Below are positions 10,580-22,069 of a stretch of 64,000 nt of DNA, piece after piece; the stretch's first letter is position 1, and the number at the start of each line of letters is the position of its first letter. Source of the DNA: Nymphaea colorata (taxonomy: Eukaryota > Streptophyta > Magnoliopsida > Nymphaeales > Nymphaeaceae); contig NC_045148.1 in the NCBI RefSeq assembly GCF_008831285.2, forward strand, positions 4,154,001 through 4,218,000. The letters run 5' to 3'. Below the pieces are notes generated by a model. That model did no database searches. It worked only from the letters and a program-made list of their open reading frames with translations, and was not told the DNA's origin. The position numbers and the translations under genes are program-made.

Positions 10580-10950
10580 GTCAGGCCACACCTTCTCAAC
10601 ACTAGGTTTACAGCAAGACACCTGTACAGGTAGTGCACCTATGACAGCAGATTCTGTTCCAGTTATTGGTTTAGATTAATCTATTGATTTTGAACCTTTT
10701 TATTTTTATTAGTTTCTGTTTTGAATACGAAAGTCCAAAATGATTAGAAGGCCCTATTTAAGGGCACGAGTTGATATTTTCAGACAACTACTGAAGTTGA
10801 TCAATAAATTTAGCCTAATTTCTTCATCAATTCTTTCTTTTCTTTTCTTTTTTCATTTAAATTACTTTTTAATTCCTCTTTGAATCACATTACTGCAGGG
10901 TTTAGGGTGAGGATCCCAAATCACTATGTCACTATGATTGTCAACAACAC
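10580..10950 (+). repeat. gypsy-relic tail, LTR-like
   Basis: This is sequence between the family-A element and copia-2. It has a promoter-like GCCCTATTTAAGGGC at about 10750 and CT-rich DNA at 10825-10850, as in the LTR of small gypsy elements. It is probably the 3' end of the relic at 9390, but its limits are not visible. Confidence 0.4.
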
Positions 10951-11404
10951 TAATACACAGCCAAGAACAAAAGAAAACTCCAGGCAGTAGGCCTGAAAAC
11001 AAAGGAACCTTGAAGAATAAAGCAAACTGTATCTAAATATCACATCTGTGAAAAGCAGCTTAATCATGTTATTGAATAGGGGTTCTATTTATACACAATG
11101 AGACGAAAGAGAAAGGGGAGATGGCTGAAGAGAACTAGCCATCGTGCTAGATCCATGTTCTATTTCCGCACAATAGAGTAAAGGGAGAGGACTGAAGAGA
11201 ACTTGACATTGGGCTAGACCAGGGTGAGCTAGATGCTAGTGAAAAAGTAAGAATTACAATAAACAAATGAGTGAAATGAACTTAAAAAAATTACAAGAAA
11301 TTCTTATATTCAGAGATACATATCAAATTTGTATCACATATACCTATATGAATCTATGATCACACACACACACACATATTAGTAAATTTACATATAATCT
11401 AACA
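10951..11404 (-). repeat. copia-2 3' LTR
   Basis: The minus strand opens TGTTAGATTATATG right after a purine-rich tract (GAGAAAGGGG, 11405-11414). The far end is set by loss of similarity to the other LTR near 10951. It lacks the two insertions present in the 5' LTR and so provides empty-site sequence for both. A CA microsatellite lies near 11355-11378. Confidence 0.75.
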
Positions 11405-11580
11405 CCCCTTTCTCAAACTTATGGTGTAAGAAACAAAAATTGAAAATGAAATTGGAGAACATAGAGCTTTACTGCAGAAATGAGCAAGTTGAAAGTTGAA
11501 ACTCTGAAACCAGACATGGTAATTTGATTGTTTTCTTTAGACTTTCTCCTTAATAAAGTGACAATCTATCTCAATAAAAT

Positions 11581-11939
11581 GTGATTTTTGACAATCTATA
11601 TAAAACTTTTATTATCACAACACCTTTATTTGGCCCCTTTATATTAGTCCCCATGTCTAGTACAAGTTCTCCTAGCCAAATGATTCCCATTGGTGCTGAA
11701 CCCATTGTTGGGTACTCTGCGTCTGTGGATGACATAGAAACTTTTTGTTATTTCTTATATTTTCTTGAGATTAAGGATTCGCCTAAGAAAACACATAAAT
11801 CAGTTGTTGAGAGTCTATTATTGGAGTCTTCCAGCCGGTGTCTATCTATATAAGCAATTAAACCTAAGGAAGATGAGGAAGGCAGAAAAACCCCCTCCTT
11901 CATTGTTCCTTTGATATATCTGATGATTCGAAAAATCAC
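11581..11939 (-). pseudogene. copia-2 RNase H fragment
   Basis: The minus strand reads MIFRIIRYIKGTMKEGVF ... GLIAYIDRHRLEDSNNRLST ... CVFLGESLISRKYKK. This matches the copia RNase H start (RYLKGT, YTDADWAG, ISWRSKKQ), with key acidic positions lost (DADWAG became DRHRLED). Degenerate sequence continues toward the LTR. Confidence 0.75.
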
Positions 11940-12164
11940 AGAACTGATGTTGGAGAATGTTGGAACTGGCTTACCCCATGGATGGCATGAACAATCTCAG
12001 ACAGGAGGTTTGTTGCTAAGATCGTATGAACTATCTGTACAATGTATACCATTGTCAAGCTTCATCCACCTCACGAATTTCTAATGTCTTGTTGTCAATA
12101 ATCCTTGCAGCAAACCGGATTTGGGATATAAAATAACTTTTAGTAGAACAAGCTGCTTCATTAC

Positions 12165-12480
12165 CTAGAAAATAGGTAAGAAAGCTTGAACCTTCATTTC
12201 AAAAGCCATTTGCAACGATTTTGGAGTCCATATGGAACCTTCTTTAATTTTAATATTTTTCCATATGGAACGTGGAAGTCTTGTGGAGCATCCATATAAA
12301 CTTCTTCCCCAAGTTCTCCATTCAAATAAACATTTTTTACATGTATTCAATAAGCATTCAATCTTTTAATGGATTCAAGAGCAATGCTGGTTGTAATGAT
12401 GGTCACTTCAGCAATAGGGACAAATGTTTCTTGATCCCATACTTTTGATTATATCATTTGGCTGCTAATCTGACCTTGTA
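12165..12480 (-). pseudogene. copia-2 reverse transcriptase fragment
   Basis: The minus strand gives pieces corresponding to the copia RT block MDVKNAFLNGEL-EEVYM, visible as CKKCLFEWRTWGR and nearby frames, then LKKVPYGLQ in another frame. It is heavily decayed, with frame changes every 20-40 codons. Confidence 0.6.
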
Positions 12481-13140
12481 TCCTCTTAAAGACCCATTAT
12501 TCTTGGCTTTACTTAACGTGGGAAACACATTTACGCGCAATTGTCTTTTTGCTAATGATAAGTCTCATATTTCCCAAGTATTGGCTTTGTTAAGGGCGTC
12601 TAACTTGTCTATCATGGGCATGGCATCTTGCCATTGTTTATAGTCTTTGGCTTCATAGAATGTGGATGGTCCAAAATAGGTATAGAACTATACATGCCAT
12701 ATATTTAGGTGCAAAGGTCCCATAAGACACAAATCTATTGAGAACTTTTAAGTGTTCTTGTAGATCTTCTAAGGGTTATCACAAGAGGTGGGTGGACTTC
12801 AACTGTTAAGGGACTGGTGTACTCTACACGAGTGCTTTCATGCTGGGTTGGAGTTCTATGTCGTCTGTGATATGTTATGAGTTATGACTCATGAATTCTT
12901 TAGGTGCTCCACTCTTGATATTACTTCCAATGCTATTCACATTTTCTCAGCATCAAGTGATTCATCATGAAACTTGGACAGATATTTAAGCTAGGAGTAA
13001 TCCATATTAAGACATCTAAACAAGGAGTAAACCATATTACCTTGAGTTGTTTTATTTATTTCAAACCACTTTCACTTTCAATAAAAGAAAATGTCTTGGA
13101 ACAATTATTTTATCATTTGTTAAATCGTAACATTTGTAAC
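12481..13140 (-). pseudogene. copia-2 linker and integrase C-terminal remnant
   Basis: Minus-strand nucleotide blocks parallel copia-1. The segment just left of 13140 corresponds to the copia-1 KGYKCYDP region (13120-13148 resembles 560-590). The family-A element interrupts this motif, and the remnant resumes after 14335. Confidence 0.55.
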
Positions 13141-13148
13141 CTTTTTAG

Positions 13149-14327
13149 CTATGTCACACGGATACGGGTACGGGTATCCTATGGATACGGGTACGGGTAC
13201 GGGGACACGGCATTTTTCAAATTTTAGGATACGCGGATACGGCGAATATTATATTCAAAAAAATTAAAAATGATAATAAAGAAAGTCTCAAACAAAACAT
13301 TGTTCATCACCAATCTCAAAAGTGATAACTGCTAAGACATAAGCAAGAAAGTCTCAAACAAAGTGGCTGTGCAATAGACGCAGCTGATCCAGAACCTCCA
13401 GAACCACAACTTGTAGGTTGAGACTGAGACACTGTTTTTCCTTTCCTCGCCATACTACATTAAACATATAATGAACATAAACATGCAGTTACAAAACATA
13501 TAATGAACATAAAACGTCTGAAATAAAACAACCGAGGAAATATGCATACTATCATGTTATAAACTTCTAAAATTAACATTTTATATGTTAATGCCATCTA
13601 GATTGCATGCTAGAAGCCAATAGAATCATTAATTTCCCAACAACAGCCGAGTTCATCTATAATATCTAGCTGCGATCGACTATGTAGCTGAACCTGCTAC
13701 ATATCTAGCATCATCAACAACAACGAAGGCTACATATCTAGCATCATCAACAACAACGAAGGCTACATATCTAGCATCATCAACAACAACGAAGGCTACA
13801 TATCTAGCATCATCAACAACAACGAAGGCAAAATCCCCAAATCGGCAAAATCCCCAAATCCCAAAATCAAACAAAAAAAAGAAAATATCGCACATAGCAG
13901 TGAAGAATAGGATCCTTAACCGTCCAATCTTCAAACCAAAACATCCCAAAATCGGTAAGAAATACCCAATCTAAAAAATCCCCAAATGAAAGTTGAAACC
14001 CTAACTTCTAATGTCGAAAATAATAGATAAAACACTTACCTGTCTGTCACCGGCTGCCGCCGGACGCCACCAGATGTCGCCGTCGCCGTCGCCCGCCATT
14101 GCCGAACTGTGCTGCCGTGGAAGTCGTCGAGGTAAGGAAAGTCGACTGTCGGAGGGTAAAGTCGCGTAAAGAGAAAACGACGGTTTAAAAGAAAATCGGG
14201 TTGGTTTGGATCGGGTCTGACCCAGACCCGATCCAAAACGTATCCTACGGTGTCCCCGTGTCGGGATCCCCGTGTCGGCGTGTCGACGCCGGTACTTGAC
14301 CTTCCCAGCCGTATCCGTGTGACATAG
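13149..14327. mobile_element. hAT-type element, family A copy 2 (1179 bp), exact 8-bp TSD
   Basis: The two ends are inverted repeats of at least 19 bp (CTATGTCACACGGATACGG, perfect). The 8-bp duplication CTTTTTAG is exact at 13141-13148 and 14328-14335. Subterminal GGTACGGGTAC arrays follow on the left and GTGTCGG-rich sequence on the right. On the minus strand the right half looks like the 5' end of a gene: an ATG-led GC-rich exon ending in a CAG/GTAAGT donor at 14040, and later an ATG-led stretch MARKGKTVSQSQPTS (13453-13350). This may be the retained start of a transposase gene, with the rest deleted. Confidence 0.88.
13696..13827 (-). repeat. four perfect 33-bp tandem repeats
   Basis: The 33-bp unit beginning GCTACATATCTAGCATC is repeated four times without a mismatch (13696, 13729, 13762, 13795). 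Being 11 codons long it keeps a minus-strand frame open (unit YVAFVVVDDAR), but nothing else supports that frame as coding. Confidence 0.95.
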
Positions 14328-14335
14328 CTTTTTAG

Positions 14336-14830
14336 GTTTCTAAATATCTAATAAAATCACATTCTATAGTCTTTGAACTTAATCTGTTAGCCATGTCATT
14401 TAACACATAGCGTTTCCAAGCTTAGGATTTAGGTGATCCAACTCATTCCAAATGATAGTGATTTCCATTTAGTAGTATTTTATATTTTTCTCTCCTTCTT
14501 TAGTGTTTTGAGCTTTTTACATTGAGAGATTTTTTCGGGCCATATCTCTTTGGGTTAACATCCCTTTGAGATCTTTCCAAACTTTACTTGATTTTTCATA
14601 ATATAAAGATTTTGGGCTAACTGAGGTTCAATACTATTATATATCCATTCCTAAATTCTTGCATTTTTGGCCTCCCAATCATCCAACTTTTTATGGTACT
14701 TATTCATCCCCAAAGAAACTTGCTTTGATTTGCATTTCTAGACATTTTGCCCATAATGCGTTATTGGGTCCATCAAATTTAAAAGGAGCTATGTAACTTC
14801 GACCATGGAAATTTATGGAATCCTCCATTG
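14336..14830 (-). pseudogene. copia-2 gag remnant
   Basis: Minus-strand sequence from about 14826 reads MEDSINFHGRSYIAPFKFDG ... LWAKCLEMQIKA, clearly related to the copia-1 gag start (MEDSKVSIEGGSYYAPYKLD). Further left, blocks parallel the copia-1 gag at 2331-2600 (for example GATCCAACTCATTCCA). Much of gag and all of protease is missing or unrecognisable; direct passage toward integrase-like sequence suggests a deletion. Confidence 0.72.
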
Positions 14831-15080
14831 AAAATCTTCATTCTGCCAAATCAAAACTTGTCGAAAAGCTTTACAAGCGGATGGCAGTAGAAACAAGCAA
14901 TCTTTATCAGCTCCGGAGAAGGATAGATGATCGCAAACAAATCCAAATAAGATTCTTGATTTTCAGCAGGAATAGAAGACAGCAGTCCAGCAATATTAAT
15001 GACCACACTGGCACAGGAAAAGAGCAGCAGTATGAGTTCTTGATGACAGCACCCAATGAAATGCCCAGAAAAAGCAGAGA

Positions 15081-15092
15081 GCACTGATACCA
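15081..15092 (-). other. copia-2 primer-binding site
   Basis: The minus strand reads TGGTATCAGTGC, one mismatch from the usual initiator-tRNA site TGGTATCAGAGC, directly after the LTR end. Confidence 0.8.
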
Positions 15093-15208
15093 AGCCGAAA
15101 ACAAAAGTAAACCAAAGGAACTAAGGCCTGAAAACAAAGAACTCTTGAAAAGTGAAGCAAACTGTATTCAAATATCATAGTAGCTGTGATAAACAGCTTA
15201 GTGACATC

Positions 15209-15419
15209 CATAGCCATAAATATCGTTCTCGGGTTTTTAACAGTGAGGTTTTTTTCTGATATTTTTGGACAAAGTTGTTTTTCTGATAAAAATTCTGGGG
15301 AAATCTGGGCAATTTTTTTTTTAAAAAATGTGTGTTTTTTTTTCGGGTATTTCTTATTTTTATCTTATTTCTCTTTAATATTGCGATTTTTTGAAAACAT
15401 CATAATATTTGTGGCTATG
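15209..15419. mobile_element. TIR element family B copy 1 (in copia-2 LTR)
   Basis: The ends CATAGCCATAAATAT and the inverse of ATATTTGTGGCTATG are inverted repeats. The interior is T-rich like the second copy at 18743. It is absent from the partner LTR, so it entered after copia-2. No clean target duplication could be read. Confidence 0.7.
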
Positions 15420-15682
15420 GTTGCGTTGGCGAATAGGGGTTGTATTTACACACAACAGGAAAAAATAGAAAAGGGAGAGAACTGAAGAGATGTAGTCGTT
15501 GGGCTAGCTCCAACATCTGGCTCTAGCTTGGTTAAGAAATATTTGACCAAGCTGAGCTCCGCATAACAGAAAAAAGTAAAAAAATACAGAAAAAATAAGT
15601 GAAACAAACATAAAAAATTACTAGAAATTCCTATATCTATATGCATGCATGCATGTGTATGTATGTATGTGGGGGAGTTATA

Positions 15683-15875
15683 TGCTGCCATGTGCTCAAT
15701 GTTGCCAGATAGCTAAAAATTAAAAATCTGTCTCTAAAAAACAGCCATCATATGACCATTGGTGACAGTTTATGATGTAGTAATGGATAATGATGTTTTT
15801 AGCAACAATTGGTGGTACTTCTAGCGGTAAATTTTTAATTTGTAGCCATCCAGCAACATTCGGCATATGGTGGGA
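15683..15875. mobile_element. Stowaway-like MITE in copia-2 LTR
   Basis: The outer 35 bases of the two ends align as inverted repeats without gaps (shared AATGTTGC, AGATAGCTA/GGATGGCTA, AATTAAAAAT). TA dinucleotides lie at both limits, the target duplication of Tc1/mariner elements. It is absent from the 3' LTR of the same element. Confidence 0.7.
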
Positions 15876-15928
15876 TAGAATTTTTGCACACACACACACA
15901 CACACACATAGTTACATGTAATCTAACA

Positions 15929-18111
15929 ATGAATGAGATCTTAGCTTCAAAAACAGATCCTTTCAAGGCGTAATTAAGTTCTCATTCTTGGTGAGTCAAG
16001 AAAGACAACTTAATGGTGATGATGAAGTTAGGCTTGTTTGCAAAGATACAGTGTGGCTTTGTTGACTTACTTGAAGGTCTGCATTTACTATGGTATAATC
16101 CTGGTTTCACCTTGGCATACATTCCCTTCTTGAGAACATGTGAGTGCACTTTTATGCCATTAGTTTGATATTTGTGTGGTTAACCTTGAACAAGAGAAAG
16201 TAGCCACCAACTCTTCTACATATGGCTGATGTTCCTCTTCAAATGCATAGTGGTTTGTCCATATCGTAAGGCAAAAACTGTTTTGCTGCTGTTAAATTGT
16301 TGAAACCGTTCATACTAGATGCTAGTTCTTTGAATCTCATATATACAATTTCTTTGGGGAATTTCATATAATTTCTAAGCTAGCCTGCAGACTCTGTAGT
16401 CTAGGGTGACCATGTTAACATGATTGAGAGCATCTCATATTGGTTACTTGACATGGTTCAACGTATAAGTTGGAAGACGATGCAATCTCCAACTAAGTAC
16501 TTCTGGTTCTAGGGAGATCAATGATGACTCCCGTTTATCTTTCAGTAGGCCATGCGGTGGTTTGAATGATAGTACTTTGGTTGGTTATTGTGAGCCTTCC
16601 TCAGTATGGTTGATAGCATCTGCTGGGTGTACAAAGTTGGCTACAGAACTAAATCTGTTAATGCATTTAGGGGACTAGCTAGCTTAGGAAATCACTTGTT
16701 TAACAATATTTATCCGAAGACTACATAGTGAGTGCCTGGTCCTTACAGTTACTTCTTTTCCTAGCATGACCATTTGTTTGATAGGGGAGCTAAAAGATGA
16801 AAATTTCTACTATAACAATTCTCTTATAGTTTTGTAAGATTTGCTTAGTGATAACTTTTTACAGTTCTTTTCTTTAGCGTGACTGTTTGATAGGGGAGCT
16901 AAAAGATAACAAGTGATACTATTACAGTTTTATTATAGTTTTGCAAGAGTTTCTCAGTGATCTCAACTTTGTATTCTACAATAAGTGTAGACGTTATTAT
17001 AGACTGCTTTGGTTGAACATTCTTTTTCCATGTTAAGTAGGAGCTTTGCTTGGAATTGTTCTAATACGTGCTTCTCCAAACTGTTGTTGGTATTATTATT
17101 ACGATTATTATAATAATTTTTAGTCCAAAATTTTGATTTGTTTCTATATGCTTGGCATCTAGCTGAATACTAACTTTTAAAAACTTACTGCAGACGCTGA
17201 TGATGACTAGCGCTTGATTATCTCCTCATCCGAAATATGCACATATTTTCTCGTTGGAAAACTTCGAGTGTGGGTTTTGAGGGTAAACGGTGAAGTTTGT
17301 TAAACTTCAAAATCATTGTAACTGTTTAAGCACTTTGCCATTTCAACTTTTCCAAATAAGCTTCCTTGTAATGAAATTTCAGAAATGAGAGAAAACAAAT
17401 TGAATCATTTTTCTATACTCTAGCTCTTCCTCATAATCGACATAGAGGAGAATTCTCAACTAAATAAATGAGCGGCATGCTTCTGGGCCTGGGGTTGAAT
17501 TAAAGGATCACCTGAACAATATTCTGGGTTCTTCCCTGACTAGGACTTAGCTTGATTTCTCTCTTGCAATGTCATGGAAGGCCTTATGACCAATTTAGGA
17601 TGATGGTTTACTATTGCATATTTTGTAAATACAGTCCACGTATTAGGTGTATTTGTATATGTATACTCAATAAGATCTTATTTTTGCCAGAATGTGATTC
17701 TGGCACTTCAAGTCATCCCCTATAATGTTCTTTTGTATTTTCTATCTACGTCTACTTCAAGACAAAAACCACCTCAACTCTGATCTGCTTATTTGCTGAC
17801 TATGCATCTTCCACTTTCATGGCAATCTAGTAAACGCCTGGTTCACCAAAGCGCGTTAATTGCTGGTTGTTAAGTAAACACCTCTATTTAAGCTTGCCCA
17901 ACTTTGAAGACTGTAAATTGTGTTCCAACTAGAGGAGTGGTTAGGGCAAGCCGGGTCTCTTCATGTTCAGTCAATTCTACTGGATGGAATTTGTAGAAAT
18001 CACCCCTTGATCAATAATTTTCCCTTGGTTAACATGTTCATACCTAGCAATTTTATCAGTCTTTTAGCACTCCAATATTCTCTGCTCTTTCAGCTCAGCA
18101 GACGAAAATCC
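15929..18111. other. no gene recognised
   Basis: AT-rich DNA without a supportable coding region. A degenerate direct repeat occurs at about 16780-16860 and 16888-16960 (both with GATAGGGGAGCTAAAAGAT and a following ACAGTT/TTATAGTTTTG word). Confidence 0.55.
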
Positions 18112-18114
18112 TTA

Positions 18115-18247
18115 GGGGCTGTTTGGGAACAATAAGTTTATGTTACTGTCTCATGTACATAACCCAAAAATTAGTTAGATTCATTGACCACTTAAAAAAA
18201 GTGTTTTATGAAACAATAACAATGTGTTATTTATGCCAAATAGCCCC
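18115..18247. mobile_element. Tourist-like MITE (133 bp)
   Basis: The ends GGGGCTGTTTGG and the inverse of CCAAATAGCCCC are inverted repeats of a kind very common in plant MITEs. Flanks are TTA on the left and TCA on the right, a possible PIF/Harbinger 3-bp duplication with one change. Confidence 0.65.
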
Positions 18248-18742
18248 TCAAAAGCATTTGTTATAATCTACTCTTACCATGAAAAATCAGGTGTTCAGTT
18301 TTGAGACGGTCGAAAGCACAAATGAATGCGTACAGAACGATTACGTTTTACAGTTCCAGTAGCTAATGGCCGTATGAGAAATGATATTGACAATCATAAT
18401 GGTGATCGAGGACTTTTGACTGAATTTTTACAACACGGGAGACGAAAGTGATTGAAATACTCGGAGTCTCTTTTGCATTGCATGAACTGTGGAACAAGTT
18501 TGTTGGATAGAATGCAACCATGGCGCATTGATACCGACATTTATTTTGTTAAACATCTTCCTAAATCACGTACCCTTACTGCCAAATATGTCATGTTCAT
18601 CATCGTGGCCATCACTGCCATTATTTTCGTCAATGCAATCGAAGAATATGGTTTTCCTTCCTGCATTAGGTGTCCTTCATCCATCAGGTATGATCTGATT
18701 TTAACCTGTTCATGGCAGCTTTCATGAGGACTGAGTTTGACA

Positions 18743-19175
18743 CATAGCCACAAATATCGATCTCAGGTGGTTTTTTTTTGGCAAAATTGTTTTTTTTGGG
18801 AAAAAATCTTAAAAGTTTTTTTTTTAAATAAAAATGTTAGGTGAAAATACAATACATGAAAAATTAATTAGAGTACATAAAAAGCATTGACCTAAAATGA
18901 TAAAAAATGATAAATTAACAAGCATTGTATTGCATACAGGAGGTCATGTTAAATAACTAAAACTAGAGGAACTAAAAATAATGAAACAAAAGTTGGAAAA
19001 AATGAAAATACAAAAAATGAATGAAATATCGTGAAAAAATCATGTTAAAATCGTGAGAAATTGATTTTCAACTTTGTTTTAAAAAATATCGCTATGTTTT
19101 CCCTTTTAATTTTTTTTTTTATTTTTTCGCTAATATCGTAATATTTTTTAAAATTATTGCGATATATGTGGTTAT
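18743..19175. mobile_element. TIR element family B copy 2 (433 bp)
   Basis: It begins CATAGCCACAAATATCG and ends with the inverse of ATAACCACATATATCG. Flanks AGTTTGACA (18734-18742) and AGTTTCACA (19176-19184) differ at one base, a likely 9-bp target duplication, which would suit a Mutator-like or hAT origin. The interior is AT-rich with poly-T runs, shared with copy 1 at 15209. It has no coding capacity. Confidence 0.72.
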
Positions 19176-19184
19176 AGTTTCACA

Positions 19185-21551
19185 TAAATTAAGTGGTTCC
19201 ATATGGAGCTGGATATGGTTCATGAAATTATATCAGACCACAGCAAAGGTGAAGTTCTTAGGAACAAAGTTTAGTATATATCTTCTTAGTTGGAGGCCTC
19301 AGAGCTTTGGTCTTTCCTATAGTGGGTCCAATCAGACTCGAACTCAGGATCTCCTGCCCATGAATCCTGATCATGGCATTGTCATCTGGATCCAGACCAC
19401 CCAATTTTAACAGATTTTCCCATCCATTGACAAAACATCCTGCCAAGATCTTAGTGATACAGAATATAATATTATTGATCTGGAAGCCAAATAAAGTGAC
19501 ATCACTTGATGGCAATGGCTGCCACAATCAAACAAATGCTGGGTCCAGAGACTCACCGATGGATTGAAACAACACTCGTCAATTACAAGTTCAAGTTTGC
19601 AATAAGAAAATCGAGGCCAGACAGCTACGTGCATGACCACCAACTCAAATAAACCAGAAGATAAGGCGTGGACTAATGTTTTCCCGTAAAAAACAATTAA
19701 AGATTGATCTAGAGAAATGTTGCCCAGCAAGAATATGCCACATATCGCAACAAACTGTAAACTATTTAAAAATGATCATACACTCAACCTCAGAAGCGAA
19801 TGAGAGGAACATTGAAAATAAAGACTAAGCAATCTTGTGCTACAATCAAACACCCCCCTTCAGCCCGAGAGAGGGAGTGTGAGAGAGAGATTTCTTGTGT
19901 GAGTGATGGGGGAAATATTTTCCTTATTCGTGCAAAGGACGGCAATGCATGATGGGCTTAATATAGCTGACCAAGTCAAGTAACCTTAACAAGAAAAGGA
20001 GGATTGCAATTCAAACGCGAGACAGGAGTCAAGTGGGTCGTGATTTGTGGACTTCGCAGGGTTGGACAACGAGAGGTAAGGAAGGAATGATCGGGCCCAA
20101 GTTGCAAGAACTTGATTTTATAACTTCCAATTATCTGACAGAAATTGGAAAAACATCCTGCATGTATTTGCGCTACTTGGATCGAGGCAGATCCATTAGT
20201 TGAATATGGGTACTGAAAGCACAGATCCGATTCATTTACATCACTATTTGAATGGAAATCATATGAAATTTGGATCATGGCACACCCGTTCATAAATAAC
20301 AATGTGTTTGATCAAGCCAGGCCCTCAAGGCTGCTGGAGAAATGGATCATATTCGGATCTGGCCCATATCTTGGTCTAATTGAGAACCACGCCAGCCATC
20401 ACGGGCAAGAATCGTGGCACATACTCTTCTAACTCGACCAAGTAAAGTCCAAGCCTTCCAAGTTGCATGTTTCTTTTGGAAAGGGCAAAGAGAAAGGATC
20501 TGCAAAATCCAACTTAATTTCATCTTTTTTTTTTGTCAAATCCATGTGAATTGATATCTAATAAATGAACTTTGAGAGAAATTGTATGACAAGAAGCTAG
20601 ACGTACATGGCATGTATGACAGCTAATATGACCAAGATGGGGAACTAAATTTTAATAATCGTTTGAAGGAATCAATGGCTATTTTAATGCAACAGTGGGG
20701 AATACAAGGCCCTACAGGCCAAGTCAGAATGTGATTGGGATTATTGTCTACATCTAAGTCCAACTTTACTTAGGTCAAAGCACCTCCTACAAGGAAAGTA
20801 CCTTTTCTTCTTTAATCCCACTACCCGAGCGAGAGCCGAATCTCCCCTCCTTCCCCTTGCCCCCACGGTCCAGAGCTGGGTCGGTACTCTTTCTTTTTAA
20901 ATCTTCTTTAATTTAGTGAGAGAAACAACCAAACTTTCAGGGGCATTGCCGGTAATTGGCCGCCGCATAAGATGCATGTTCACATATTGTGTTCTAGTTG
21001 TCTCCAAGCCGTGTAAGACCCCTTAAATATATGTCACCGGCGATCATTAAAGATTTGTCCTCACTCTACTTTTGTGGAGCCCTTGTTGATTTGTTCACTG
21101 TTCTTCATACATTTAACTATTTAATTTGCAAGGAGAAATTCTTGAATGCATGGACATGACTGTGGTATACGAGCTAGTGAGAAGAAAGCCTTCTAGAAGA
21201 TTCTGGATCAAAATGATCTTTTCGGTTTCTTTTGTCAATTGAGATACTAATCGTGTTGAAGATATGGAAATATGTTCACTTTGATTATAACTCTTAAAAG
21301 AAATGACCATAATCTAATGCAAAATCAGCAAACATGTTTGCTCCTGTGTGTCAATGGCGTGTCCATGTTTGTGACATGCATGCGACGAAACTGCGGCAGT
21401 ATCCGGTTGATGTAGCAACGCAACCAGCAGTTATGTCGACAAAGTTAATAAATGTCACTGGTGTAGGTATACATTAAATAAGCAAAACAAATAACAACCA
21501 TGATCCAATAATGTCCAGAATCTTATTTATGTATAATCATATTAAATCCTT

Positions 21552-21583
<32 letters not shown>

Positions 21584-22064
21584 TATTTGGTAGAAACTTT
21601 TTTCGAGAAAAATAAATCAAGGAAAACATGCATGAAAAAGACAGGAAACAAGACCTGAGTCTACATTGTCCAGTTCAGTGGAGTAGACCCACCATTCCGC
21701 TGATGGTCAAAGCTCCTGACCCAACCCCTCATCCTCTAGGACACGGGGAGATCTGTCATCTACCACCATTAATTAGTCCTGATGTCAAGCCATGCAGCAT
21801 GATTAGACGATTACTCTATACTGTCAAGATCACTTGATTTGAATTTCAGATTAATGTATCGCAGCCTAATTGGGGTTTGCAGTTAGTGGATTTGAACTAT
21901 AGCAACAAATTTGACTGACTCTATCGTCTTGCTTAACATTGAGGTTGAAAATTGAACAGCCGAGAAAATCAAACAGCGCAGGTTGATTGACTTAAGTTCA
22001 TTCTCAAGTAATTGGATTGATCGAACTCAGCTTTCCAAGTTCCAATTTGATAAAGTTTCACTTG
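19185..22064. other. no gene recognised
   Basis: Several short ORFs occur but none has a recognisable domain or splice context. At about 19315-19360 the minus strand has a tRNA B-box-like GAGTTCGAGTC. A TA/CA microsatellite lies at 21549-21583. Confidence 0.5.
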
Positions 22065-22069
22065 CATGT

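Larger units (their letters stand above)
10951..15928 (-). mobile_element. old Ty1/copia element with both LTRs (copia-2), with nested insertions
   Basis: Left and right LTRs (10951-11404, 15093-15928) share blocks such as AGGCCTGAAAACAAAG and AGCAAACTGTAT and GAATAGGGGTT. Both high-coordinate ends carry TGTTAG on the minus strand. Between them lie, right to left, a primer-binding site, gag, integrase, RT and RNase H remnants. LTR divergence is considerable, so the element is old. It carries a 1.18-kb hAT-type element in integrase and two small TIR elements in the 5' LTR. Confidence 0.82.
15093..15928 (-). repeat. copia-2 5' LTR with two insertions
   Basis: It is bounded by the primer-binding site on the left and TGTTAG (minus strand) at 15928. 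It is 836 bp against 454 bp for the other LTR; most of the difference is two TIR elements at about 15209-15419 and 15683-15875. A CA microsatellite is at 15886-15908. Confidence 0.78.

Noticed and set aside
13149-13210. GGGTACGGGTACGGG words resembling telomere-like or satellite DNA
   Set aside because: They are confined to the ends of family A elements, with inverted ends and target duplication, so they are transposon subterminal repeats.
13680-13949. Minus-strand ORF of 89 codons with 11-residue repeats
   Set aside because: It is produced by a 33-bp DNA tandem repeat inside a transposon; no start context or homologous domain.
19310-19400. tRNA gene or SINE suggested by GAGTTCGAGTC on the minus strand
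   Set aside because: No convincing A box at tRNA distance and no cloverleaf could be drawn.
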